DNA from: Actinomycetes bacterium
GTDB taxonomy: Bacteria > Actinomycetota > Humimicrobiia > JAHJRV01
NCBI GenBank assembly: GCA_030640275.1
Contig: DAOWJR010000058.1
Location: 1 to 14,464, forward strand
Direction: 5' to 3'
DNA: 14,464 nucleotides
Shown: positions 5,994 to 13,566 of the stretch, piece after piece
Position numbering within the stretch: position 1 is the stretch's first letter
How the letters are laid out: each line of letters begins with the position of its first letter
Notes under the pieces: generated by a model
Database searches by the model: none
The model's input: only the letters and a program-made list of their open reading frames with translations
What the model was told of the DNA's origin: nothing
Position numbers and translations under genes: made by a program

Positions 5994-8909
5994 ATGAGAC
6001 TTATAACTGAAAAAATAGATGTTCAAAATAGAATAATAAATTATCTTCGTTCTATTGATTGGAATTATATACCACCTCAAGAAATTATTGAACTCAGAGG
6101 TGGTATAAAAGAACCCTTTTTAATTCCAATAGTAATAGAAAAAATGAAGAAATTGAACAAAGAGGTTATAACAGATGAAAATGTTTTTGATGTTATAAAA
6201 AAAATGAAATTAGTTTTTGCAAATCTTAATGGAAATGAAGAATTTTTAAATTATCTTAGAGGTAAAAAAACTTTTTATTCTGAGAAAGAAAAACGAGAGC
6301 GAAATATAAAGCTCATAGACTATGAAAATCTTGGAAATAATAACTTTTTATTTACACAAGAGTTTGAATTTGAGGATAAAGATTTAAGAAGAATTGACAT
6401 AATCCTTTTTATAAATGGCTTTCCAATTGGAATTATAGAAAATAAAGCTCCAACAGTTAAAGAGGCAGAAGAAGAGGCTATGAATCAAATAAATCTCTAT
6501 ACTGATAGGATTCCAGAGCTTATCAAATTCTCACAATTTTATGCAACTTGTAATGGAATAAATCTACATTATGGTCCCACATGGAAATATGAATCTAAAA
6601 CATTTTATAGATGGAAAACACATAATGGATACAATTTTGAAAAATTAACAAAGACATTTTTCAATAGAGAAGAAATTTTAAAAACTTTAGAAAAGTACAT
6701 TGTATTTTTAAGAATTGATGAAGAGATTCAGAAATATATTCTAAAACAACATCAAAGAAGAGCATTAAGAAAAATTCTTAAAAGAATTTTATATGATGAT
6801 AAAAGTAAAGGTTTAGTTTGGCATACTCAGGGTGCTTATAAAACAGTTACTATGATTGTTTCAGCTGATGAGCTAAGAAAGTTTCCAGAACTAGAGAACC
6901 CCACAATAATGGTTGTAGTTGATAGATTAGAACTAGAGAGTCAGATTTTACAAAATTTTGAAGCATTCGGTTTTCCTAATATTAAGAAAGCAAGAAGCAA
7001 GAGACATTTACAAGAGCTTATTAGCTCTGATTATAGAGGACTTATTATTACGACTATACATAAATTTGAGGGAATATCAAAACATATAAATACAAGAAGT
7101 AATATAGTGATTCTTATAGATGAAGCACATCGTAGTCAAGAAGGTGACTTAGGTAACTACATGAGAGGAGCTCTTCCTAATGCGTATTATATTGGTTTTA
7201 CTGGTACACCTATAGATAAAGGTAAAATTGGAAGGGGTACTTTTGTTACATTTGGTTATTCAGATGAACCTTATCTTGATAAATATGCTATAGATGAATC
7301 TATAGAGGATAAAACTACAGTGCCACTTTATTATTCACTTACGCCAATAGACTTACATGTTGATAAAGAGACACTTGAGGAAGAATTCTTTAAAGTTATG
7401 GAGGAAGAAGGAATCGCCAGCATAGAGGGATTGAATAAGATTATAGAGAAAGCTGAAAAGTTAAAGGCTGTTTTGAAATCTTCTGAGAGAGTAGATAAAA
7501 TAGCGGAACATATAGCAAAACATTATAAGAAATTTATTGAACCTCTAGGTTTTAAAGCATTTATTGTAGCTGTAGATAGAGAAGGTTGTGCTTTATATAA
7601 AGAGGCAATAGATAAATATCTTCCGCACGAATATACACAAGTTGTTTATACAAGGAATCATAGAGACGGTGACCTTTTAAGGAAGTATCATATTAGTAAG
7701 GACGAAGAAAAGAATATAAGAAAAGCATTTAAGTCTCCTAATGAGATGCCAAAGATTTTAATTGTAACACAGAAACTGTTAACTGGATTTGATGCTCCAA
7801 TACTTTATGTGATGTATTTAGATAAGCCTTTTAAAGACCACACATTGCTTCAAGCTATTGCAAGAGTAAATAGACCTTATAAAGGAAAAACTTCAGGAAT
7901 GATAGTTGATTATATTGGTATTTTTGACAATTTACAAAGAGCACTTTCTTTTGATTCAAAGGATATTAGTAAAGCATTACTTGATATTAAAGTACTAAAA
8001 GAAAGATTTAAAGATTTAATGAGTGAAGCTGAAAAGATTTTTAATATTGTTGATTTTAAAGATGAAGATAAAAGATTGACAAATATTATAAATTACTTCT
8101 TTGATGAAGATAATAGAAACAATTTTATAAAGATGTTTAAGAATATTCAGGAAATATATGAAATTCTTTCACCTGATGAATTCTTAAGAGATTATATAAG
8201 AGATTATCAAAGTCTTGTACAAATATATGAAATTATTTATAACGAATTTGACCCAGAAGCAGCAAGTAAAAAAATACACCGTAATATACTCAAAAAGACA
8301 GAAAAATTAATAGAAGAAAATGTGGAGCTAAGGGATATTGTTGATACTCTACCTATATATGAAATTAATAAAGACATAGCCAATTTAATTAGAACAGATA
8401 ACTTATCAGACAGAGTAAAAATTTCAAATTTACGTAGAAGTTTAGTTATTTATATTGAAAGAAATAAAAGAAATCAACCCTACTTAATTTCAATTTCGGA
8501 AAAAATTGAAGAAATAATCAAACAATTGGAAGAAAAACAAACAAGTGTTCAATTAGCACTTGATGATTTAATAAATTTATCTGAGGAGATTTGTAAAACA
8601 GAAGATAAGCAGCAGAAATCAGGATTAGGAAAAGAAGAGTATAGCATCTACTGGATTCTTAAAAAGCATAAAGTAGATAAACCAGAGGAAATGGCAATAC
8701 AAATTAATAAAGAGTTAGAGGAAAACAGAGAATGGTTCTATAACAGAAAGATCGAACAAACACTAAGAAAAGAACTTTATAAATTATTATTTAAATTTTC
8801 AATTTTTAAAGTAAGTTCTGAAGATACAATTTATAAACCTTCTAATTTAAAAGCTATTGTAGATAATGTTCTAAATATGCACATGCATTTACTAAGAGGA
8901 GAAGAGTGA
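5994..8909 (+). CDS. hsdR: Type I restriction endonuclease subunit R
   Basis: This 971-aa motor and nuclease subunit translocates DNA in an ATP-dependent way and cleaves it. The N-terminal nuclease domain shows D135 in RRIDIILF and E149-N-K151 in GIIENKAP, the D...ExK core of the PD-(D/E)XK fold. The helicase part has VWHTQGAYKT (P-loop, G280-A-Y282-K283-T284), IDEAHRSQ (DEAH at 376-379), FTGTPI and QAIARVNRPYKGK (motif VI). The remainder (from about 660) is the long helical C-terminus that docks on the methylase. Length fits the family (about 1000 aa). The P-loop is unusual: most HsdR proteins read GSGKT or GAGKT, here a Tyr precedes the Lys. The start ATG lies three bases after hsdS, and the stop overlaps the next gene. 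Confidence 0.96.
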   Translation: MRLITEKIDVQNRIINYLRSIDWNYIPPQEIIELRGGIKEPFLIPIVIEKMKKLNKEVITDENVFDVIKKMKLVFANLNGNEEFLNYLRGKKTFYSEKEKRERNIKLIDYENLGNNNFLFTQEFEFEDKDLRRIDIILFINGFPIGIIENKAPTVKEAEEEAMNQINLYTDRIPELIKFSQFYATCNGINLHYGPTWKYESKTFYRWKTHNGYNFEKLTKTFFNREEILKTLEKYIVFLRIDEEIQKYILKQHQRRALRKILKRILYDDKSKGLVWHTQGAYKTVTMIVSADELRKFPELENPTIMVVVDRLELESQILQNFEAFGFPNIKKARSKRHLQELISSDYRGLIITTIHKFEGISKHINTRSNIVILIDEAHRSQEGDLGNYMRGALPNAYYIGFTGTPIDKGKIGRGTFVTFGYSDEPYLDKYAIDESIEDKTTVPLYYSLTPIDLHVDKETLEEEFFKVMEEEGIASIEGLNKIIEKAEKLKAVLKSSERVDKIAEHIAKHYKKFIEPLGFKAFIVAVDREGCALYKEAIDKYLPHEYTQVVYTRNHRDGDLLRKYHISKDEEKNIRKAFKSPNEMPKILIVTQKLLTGFDAPILYVMYLDKPFKDHTLLQAIARVNRPYKGKTSGMIVDYIGIFDNLQRALSFDSKDISKALLDIKVLKERFKDLMSEAEKIFNIVDFKDEDKRLTNIINYFFDEDNRNNFIKMFKNIQEIYEILSPDEFLRDYIRDYQSLVQIYEIIYNEFDPEAASKKIHRNILKKTEKLIEENVELRDIVDTLPIYEINKDIANLIRTDNLSDRVKISNLRRSLVIYIERNKRNQPYLISISEKIEEIIKQLEEKQTSVQLALDDLINLSEEICKTEDKQQKSGLGKEEYSIYWILKKHKVDKPEEMAIQINKELEENREWFYNRKIEQTLRKELYKLLFKFSIFKVSSEDTIYKPSNLKAIVDNVLNMHMHLLRGEE

Positions 8910-9412
8910 GGATAAAAGTTAAAAAACAAAAAAGAAAAAATCTTGTAGTGGAATTTGATAGAAATTGTATAGAGATTCTAATACCAGAATATCTTAATGA
9001 AGATGATAACAAAGTAAGGGATTTTATTAGAAATGAATTAAGAAGAATTGATAATTTTAAAAATTATAAACCTTCAAAACCCTTGAATAGGGAAAATTTA
9101 ATAGAAATTATTAATATATGGCAGAAAAGGACAAGAATAAAAGCTAATAGAATACAAATAAGAAAAATGAAGAATAAGTGGAGTTCATGTTCATCAAAAG
9201 GAAATATAAATCTTAATAGTGAAATTAAATTTTTATCAAAAGAGCTTATTGAATATATTATAGTTCATGAGTTATTACATATTATAGTACCTAATCATAA
9301 TAAAACATTTAGAGTCTTATTATCTACCTATTTACCAGACTGGGAAGAACTCCATCTTAAATTAGTTTTATATTCAAGGGTATCGCTTAAAGATAACTAT
9401 GAAATAATTTAA
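8906..9412 (+). CDS. YgjP/DUF45-type zinc metallopeptidase-like protein
   Basis: This 168-aa protein starts with GTG 8906, whose GTGA overlaps the hsdR stop, and AGAGGAGA lies just upstream, so translation is coupled to hsdR. The motif KWSSCSSKGNINLN and the zinc-binding signature HELLH (H121, E122, H125) with a further His in VPNHNKTF (H131) are the marks of the DUF45/YgjP-like (SprT/M48-like) family. Genes of this family often sit directly behind hsdR in type I operons, but their job there is not established; proteolytic control of restriction subunits or cleavage of a target protein are both possible. The length is shorter than many members (about 230 aa) mainly at the N-terminus. No membrane segment or signal peptide is seen, so it should be cytoplasmic. 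Confidence 0.87.
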   Translation: MRIKVKKQKRKNLVVEFDRNCIEILIPEYLNEDDNKVRDFIRNELRRIDNFKNYKPSKPLNRENLIEIINIWQKRTRIKANRIQIRKMKNKWSSCSSKGNINLNSEIKFLSKELIEYIIVHELLHIIVPNHNKTFRVLLSTYLPDWEELHLKLVLYSRVSLKDNYEII

Positions 9413-9441
9413 TTTTATATATTACCATCATTATATAGAAA

Positions 9442-9503
9442 CTTACTAATTTGATTAGATATTAAATTTACTACTTTTTAAAAAGAATTCTAGAATTAGT
9501 AAG
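9442..9503. promoter_or_regulatory. Nested palindromes before the second DUF3800 module
   Basis: A perfect 10-bp inverted repeat, CTTACTAATT at 9442-9451 and AATTAGTAAG at 9494-9503, encloses 42 bases. At its right side two 12-bp palindromes abut: CTTTTTAAAAAG (9474-9485) and AATTCTAGAATT (9486-9497). All lie in the 145-base gap between the metallopeptidase and the DUF3800 gene, where the operon should end and a new promoter is needed. An operator for an autoregulated module or a weak terminator are both possible. The gene start at 9558 has its own ribosome site, AGAGAGGA. Confidence 0.35.
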
Positions 9504-9557
9504 AAAAAGAATGGATACTATATAAGGTAAAAATAATTTGAAATAGAGAGGATAAAT

Positions 9558-10244
9558 ATGGATTATGAGATTTACTGTGATGAAAGATGTCCTGATTTAT
9601 TATCATCAAAGAAAATTAGTAAAAATAAACACATAGTTATAGGTGGAATATGGATAGAAAAAAATAAACGGAATGAATATAAAGGTTTTTTTGAAACAAT
9701 TAAAGAAGATAGCAATTTTTATTCTGAAGCAAAATGGAATAATGTATCACCTTCAGGTTTAGATTTTTATTTGGAACTACTAAATCTATTTTTTAAAACA
9801 GGAATGAGATTTAGATGTATTGTAATTAAAAAAGAAGATATTGATTTAGAAACTTATCATAAATCTGATCCAGAGCTTGGTTTTTATAAATTCTATTACC
9901 AATTATTATATCCTTGGATTAAAAAATCTAATAGTTACAGTATTTTTATGGATTTTAAACAAAATAGATTAAAAAATAGATTAAAAGAATTGGAAAATGT
10001 TCTTATAAATGCTTGTCCTTTTTCAAAAATTGTGTTTGTACAAGCTATTAGGTCAAAAGAATCATTTTTTATACAATTGGCCGATGTACTCATCGGAGCT
10101 GTTGGTTATTCGATTGATAAATATTCAACTAGTGCTAGTAAAATCAAAATAATTAAAAAAATTGAGAAATATTTAGAACATTCTATTAAACCGACGCCAA
10201 TATTTGAAAAAAAATTCAATGTTTTTAAAATAAAACTTAAGTAA
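9558..10244 (+). CDS. DUF3800-family protein
   Basis: This 228-aa protein has the marks of the DUF3800 family, thought to have an RNase H-like nuclease fold. They are an N-terminal strand ending IYCDER (D8, E9), a VIGGIWIEK strand, SEAKW (E57-K59), FMDFKQNR with D132, and IQLADVLIGAVGY with D176, giving the spaced acidic residues expected of a metal-dependent nuclease. The biochemical activity of the family is not settled; many members lie in defence and mobile regions. ATG 9558 follows AGAGAGGA at a good distance. The stop is 8 bases before the BECR-like gene, and the same pair stands at the left edge of the window, so the two proteins probably act together (for example enzyme plus partner, or toxin plus neutraliser). 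Confidence 0.82.
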   Translation: MDYEIYCDERCPDLLSSKKISKNKHIVIGGIWIEKNKRNEYKGFFETIKEDSNFYSEAKWNNVSPSGLDFYLELLNLFFKTGMRFRCIVIKKEDIDLETYHKSDPELGFYKFYYQLLYPWIKKSNSYSIFMDFKQNRLKNRLKELENVLINACPFSKIVFVQAIRSKESFFIQLADVLIGAVGYSIDKYSTSASKIKIIKKIEKYLEHSIKPTPIFEKKFNVFKIKLK

Positions 10245-10252
10245 GAAAAGCT

Positions 10253-10705
10253 ATGACTTTACCAAAATTAAAAAAATGTAAAACAATAGATGAATATCGT
10301 AAATATTTTAAAGATAGATATTGCAATACTTCTCGAAGTGTGACTACTTTTGATGGAATTACCGTAGTTTTTAAACCTAATCAATTTAAACACTCATTTT
10401 ATGAAAGTAGTGAAAAGTGGAAAAGAGATAAGAAAAAGTTCTCATTAAAAAGAGCTGAAAGAATTGATTGGATTGATTATGCATTAAAAAATGCAGATGC
10501 CTCTCTGTATATTGGATATAACAAAAAAAGTAAGATTTATAATAAAAAAAGAAGAGTTTGTTTAAAAAATAAGGATTATGTAGTAGTTATTGAATTTAAA
10601 GACAACAGAAGAGCTACTTTTATAACAGCGTTTACAGCTGATAAGAAGCAAACTCTCAATAGTATTAAAAAGAGTCCTACTTGGAATAATAAAAATGGTC
10701 GCTGA
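10253..10705 (+). CDS. BECR-like (PBECR-type) putative ribonuclease, copy 2
   Basis: This 150-aa basic protein is a paralogue of the one at 44-481. Shared blocks are TTFDGITV (31-38), PNQFKH.FYESS with H47, KRDK.KFSL.RA.RIDWI.YALKN, RRVCLKN, and the strands YVVVIEF and ATFITAF.AD, ending IKKSPTW. The pattern resembles BECR-fold (RelE/colicin/EndoU-related) nucleases, with H47 and the invariant Arg/Lys residues as candidate active-site groups; this is by eye only. Unlike copy 1, which stops at TAA before the hairpin, this frame continues six more codons and uses the TGA at 10703-10705, which is part of the hairpin 1 stem. It is probably cytoplasmic and co-transcribed with the DUF3800 gene. Confidence 0.6.
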   Translation: MTLPKLKKCKTIDEYRKYFKDRYCNTSRSVTTFDGITVVFKPNQFKHSFYESSEKWKRDKKKFSLKRAERIDWIDYALKNADASLYIGYNKKSKIYNKKRRVCLKNKDYVVVIEFKDNRRATFITAFTADKKQTLNSIKKSPTWNNKNGR

Positions 10706-10817
10706 TATGGTTCAGCGACCCAAACCTCTGTATATTCCTTACTTTAAGTAAGGACCATTATTATTATACTAAAAACCTAAAAAAAGTCAAATTTTTTAAT
10801 AGAATTTTTTAAAAATT
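10697..10817 (+). ncRNA. Conserved two-hairpin noncoding element, copy 2
   Basis: Hairpin 1 is a perfect 9-bp stem (GGTCGCTGA 10697-10705 with 10712-10720, loop TATGGT). Hairpin 2 is a perfect 7-bp stem (CCTTACT 10737-10743 with AGTAAGG 10747-10753, loop of 3). ATGGT in the first loop (10707-10711) is complementary to ACCAT at 10754-10758, which would allow a pseudoknot. An A7-GTCAAA-T6 stretch (10779-10797) follows. Against 486-605 I count about seven substitutions and one indel in 121 positions. The 5' edge overlaps the last three codons of the preceding gene, so it may be part of that mRNA or be processed from it. A type III antitoxin-like RNA is one hypothesis; an mRNA-stabilising or terminating 3' UTR is another. 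Confidence 0.55.
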
Positions 10818-10989
10818 GTTTCTTTTTAAATTGTAACATTTTTCTATTCATACTAATTAGTAATTTTTTTACTATATTAATAAATTAACCCTTTGACAAA
10901 TTTCTTTAGGAAGCTAAATATAATAATAGCTTAAAAGTATAAATTTTATAATTTAAATTTTAGGTAAAATAATTAGGATTAAATAAAAT

Positions 10990-11898
10990 ATGTCGATTAA
11001 TATAGATTTTGAGAGGGGAAAGCAGGTTGCAGAACTTCTATATAATTCATTTACATCACAAGGTATTTTTGAAATGATAGATATGCCAGAAGATATTATT
11101 CCAACTGGTATGATAAAAGGTTCTCTCGAGCATATACTATTTATAACTCTCACTGTTTCAATTGATTATCAAAGGGATGCTTCAGCATTATGGTATAGCT
11201 CAAGAAAAACATTTGAAGATCCAGAAACAAGATATTTATTCAACCCAAAATCTTTGCACAAAACTTCACCCAGAATAATTGTCAAGGATATGCAAAAGTA
11301 TAAATTATCTAAAAAACCTAAACAGGATGCTAATATATGGCGAACAGTAGGTGCCACTTTTTATAAAAAGTGGGAAGAAAATCCTTATAATTTTCTTAAA
11401 TATTAAGATTGGGATTCAGTAACTGTCTTAAAACACCTAATAAATGATACACATTTTTATAATAAAAGACTAGTATCAGATTATCCATTCCTTAGAGGTC
11501 CAAAAATAAGGTCATTATGGTTAAGGATGCTTAAAGATAATGTAGGTATAACACAATTAAAAAATTTAGAGAAGGTTCCTATCCCTGTTGATATACATGT
11601 AGCAAGAGCAACTCTAATGACAGGTGTAATAAGAGGAACAGCAAAGATCAGATTGGACAAATTTTTTGAAAATGTTAGGAAAGCATGGTTTGAAAGTGTA
11701 AAAGATTTAAAGACAAAAGATAGACCAATGATTGCTTTAGATGTTGATAAACCACTGTGGATTTTATCAAAGTATGGATGTACGAATAGAGATAAGATAA
11801 TAAGTTATTGTCCTGTATATAGTGAATGTGTAGTAAAAGACTTTTGCATTAAAGGAAAAGTTAAAATAGAAAATAATCTTGTAGAGTTAGAAACATGA
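10990..11898 (+). pseudogene. HhH-GPD DNA glycosylase-like gene with one in-frame stop
   Basis: Reading from ATG 10990 the frame meets TAA at 11404-11406 (after NPYNFLKY) and then stays open in the same frame to TGA 11896-11898, giving 301 residues if the stop is read through. IPVDIHVARATL (198-209 counting the stop as 139) matches the catalytic VDTHV.R segment of endonuclease III/MutY-like glycosylases, with D201 as catalytic Asp. FLRGPKIRS upstream looks like a degenerate helix-hairpin-helix, and four Cys (264, 274, 280, 286; spacing C-x9-C-x5-C-x5-C) near the C-terminus suggest a Fe-S cluster with spacing unlike the usual C-x6-C-x2-C-x5-C. AGGATT at 10975-10980 is a possible ribosome site. 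The gene is probably inactivated by a single nonsense change; a split gene restarting at ATG 11527 is less likely. Confidence 0.72.
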
Positions 11899-12014
11899 AG
11901 ACTTTATGTATTGTAGCTTGTGGAAAACGAAAAATATTCCTATTAAAAAAAGCCATTGTTGGTCTTTACCCAGATGAAATATTTGGTAAAGTTCTATGGA
12001 TAGGGGAGATTTAG
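11895..12014 (+). pseudogene. Remnant of a DUF6884-like gene
   Basis: ATG 11895 overlaps the preceding stop (ATGA), a coupled arrangement. The 39-residue product begins MKTLCIVACGKRKI, which resembles the N-terminus of DUF6884-type proteins (usually about 150 aa or longer), then jumps to a segment ending VLWIGEI at TAG 12012-12014. The middle of the family is absent, so an internal deletion is likely. A -1 shift near 12005 would continue GDLEYVQLILDFI before the next stop, suggesting an extra frameshift near the GGGG run. The product is not expected to be functional. The family call rests only on the short N-terminal motif. Confidence 0.5.
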
Positions 12015-12119
12015 AATATGTTCAACTTATATTGGATTTTATTTAATACTATTATTTTAATAACCTAAATAAAGATATGACTTTATATTTAATTATATTT
12101 TAAATAAGAGAGGTAAATT

Positions 12120-13115
12120 ATGCCAAAATTTATTACAATTTCACCAACACATGTCTCCGGAAAAAAGAAATATGCATGGAGTAATTTTTTAAAAGATGGC
12201 TATATTTCAATAGGGTGGTTGAAAGAAGAGAGCATAGATTTAACACAAAAAACTATGGAAGAAAGAATCTCAATTATAAAATCACAGGGATATCCTTCAC
12301 GGGACGAACATAGAGCAATTGATTAGTTAAAAAAATTTTTCGCTCTAGAAATTGGTGATTATGTAGCTGTAAATAATACAAATGATGGTCTTTTTGGAAT
12401 TGGTATAGTTTCTTCAGGTGTAAAATTTCAAAAATACAAACATGATACTGGACATGATAACCCAAAAGAATTTTATTCTCATTATAGAGAGGTTGAATGG
12501 ATATATACTGAATATGTAAAGAGAAAGGACATTATAAAATCTGGAGAAAAAAGTTGGCGCCCACGTGACACAATGGGTAAACTTCAGAATGAAGTTCCAA
12601 CTTATATACTGCGTATAATCGGAGAAGTACCATTGAAACAACCTTCAGAAATTATGTATATTGAGCCAGAGTATCTTAAAAAAATAATCAAAGAGATTAA
12701 ACTTCTGAGAGATGACCCAAATCATAAGGAAAGAGCTCATGAGTCTCTTGTTGAAGATTTCTTTTGTAAACTTGATTATGAAAAACATAGAGAAATAAAA
12801 TATCGCCAAGGTAGGATTGATATTTCTATTTGGCATAAAGACAAACCTATTCTAGTTACTGAAGTGAAAAAGGATTGGAATCTAACTTTTCTAAACAGTC
12901 CTGAAGTAGTCAGACAAGCATACTATTATGCATTAGAACAGGGAGCAAGATATGTAGTTATTACAAATGGTAACTACTATGCTGTATTTGACCGTCTTAA
13001 GGGTTTATCATTTAAATCTAATATTATTGGAGAATTTAAACTTACAAAACTAAAGGAAAAACATTTATCAATAATTGAAAAACTAAAACGCAATAATCTA
13101 GTAAATCTTAAATAA
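12120..13115 (+). pseudogene. PUA/EVE-like plus HsdR_N-type nuclease gene with one in-frame stop
   Basis: From ATG 12120 (AGAGAGG at 12108-12114 upstream) the frame is closed by TAG at 12324-12326 and then open in the same frame to TAA at 13113-13115, so 331 residues with read-through. The N-terminal half (FLKDGYISIGW, later IGDYVAVNNTNDGLFGIGIV) has the look of a PUA/EVE-like reader domain that binds modified bases. The C-terminal part (HESLVEDFFCKLDY, RIDISI with D234, VTEVKK with E248 and K250, then RYVVITNG and VFDRL) matches the N-terminal nuclease domain of type I R proteins, with a D-x13-ExK core. The whole would be a modification-sensing nuclease. A single TGG-to-TAG change in a WLKKFF-like context is my guess. 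A shorter protein from ATG 12573 would keep only the nuclease domain. Confidence 0.68.
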
Positions 13116-13184
13116 AAAATTTTTTATGCATAAGATTGAGTGCTTTAAATAGTAAAATTTAGTAATTTGTTTAAATCCTAAAAA

Positions 13185-13312
13185 ATGAATAAAACTAAAA
13201 GTTTGGATATAAGAATTAAAAAAAGATTGATAGGGAGCAATTAGATAGGTTAGATACCTCAAAACAATTTGTTGACTTCAACAATTATATTAGGAAGAAG
13301 GTGAAAAAATGA
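13185..13312 (+). pseudogene. Small antitoxin-like ORF frameshifted at an A7 run
   Basis: ATG 13185 gives 19 codons to TAG 13242-13244. One extra A in the seven-A run at 13218-13224 would restore a 42-residue protein, MNKTKSLDIRIKKK then IDREQLDRLDTSKQ and so on to VKK, ending at TGA 13310-13312. That stop overlaps ATG 13309 of the next gene. The charged strand-helix-helix pattern resembles small ribbon-helix-helix antitoxins, though this is weak evidence. It may be a true homopolymer deletion, a sequencing error, or a gene expressed by polymerase slippage. The coupling with 13309-13566 suggests that the pair formed one operon. Confidence 0.45.
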
Positions 13313-13566
13313 CTCGTCTAGTTAAGGACATAGAAAATTGGGAAAGAATAGGTTTAGGTAAAATATCATCAGACAGTATTAACGATAATCCTACACGCTT
13401 TAAGCTAGTGGTCGATAAGATTGCGGAAAGAAATCCAAAATTCCGTTGTGAAATATATACTCATAAAGATAAGTTTGGTGAAAATTATATAATAAATGAA
13501 TATACATCTCCTGAACAGGTGCTTGAGATAGTCTCTAATTTGATTGTCTTAGCAAGGAAAGAATAA
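13309..13566 (+). CDS. Small protein of unknown function (85 aa)
   Basis: I do not recognise this protein. It is soluble and mixed alpha/beta: an N-terminal helix with ENWERIGLGKI, a middle strand FRCEIYTHKDK, and a C-terminal helix SPEQVLEIVSNLIVLARKE. GAAGAAGG at 13294-13301 serves as ribosome site seven bases before ATG 13309. The start overlaps the stop of the broken antitoxin-like ORF, so the two were probably a two-gene unit, possibly toxin-antitoxin-like; no known toxin motif is visible. The frame is intact, unlike the four genes before it. Confidence 0.6.
   Translation: MTRLVKDIENWERIGLGKISSDSINDNPTRFKLVVDKIAERNPKFRCEIYTHKDKFGENYIINEYTSPEQVLEIVSNLIVLARKE

Larger units (their letters stand above)
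10209..10817 (+). repeat. Right copy of duplicated DUF3800/BECR/hairpin module
   Basis: This segment aligns with 1-605 from the DUF3800 C-terminus to the A/T-rich tail of the hairpin element. The two copies stand in direct orientation and enclose the whole type I restriction-modification operon. Coding parts have diverged while the last 120 bases are nearly identical. The full copy here (9558-10817) presumably extends further left than the visible repeat, since the matching DUF3800 gene of the left copy is cut by the window edge. Confidence 0.9.

Noticed and set aside
10953..11153. Reverse-strand frame opposite the start of the glycosylase-like gene
   Set aside because: The + strand frame has a recognisable family and a ribosome site; this one has neither.
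12274..12836. Several overlapping reverse-strand frames opposite the broken nuclease gene
   Set aside because: The + strand frame carries the D...ExK motif and is continuous apart from one stop; the reverse frames are aromatic-rich shadows.
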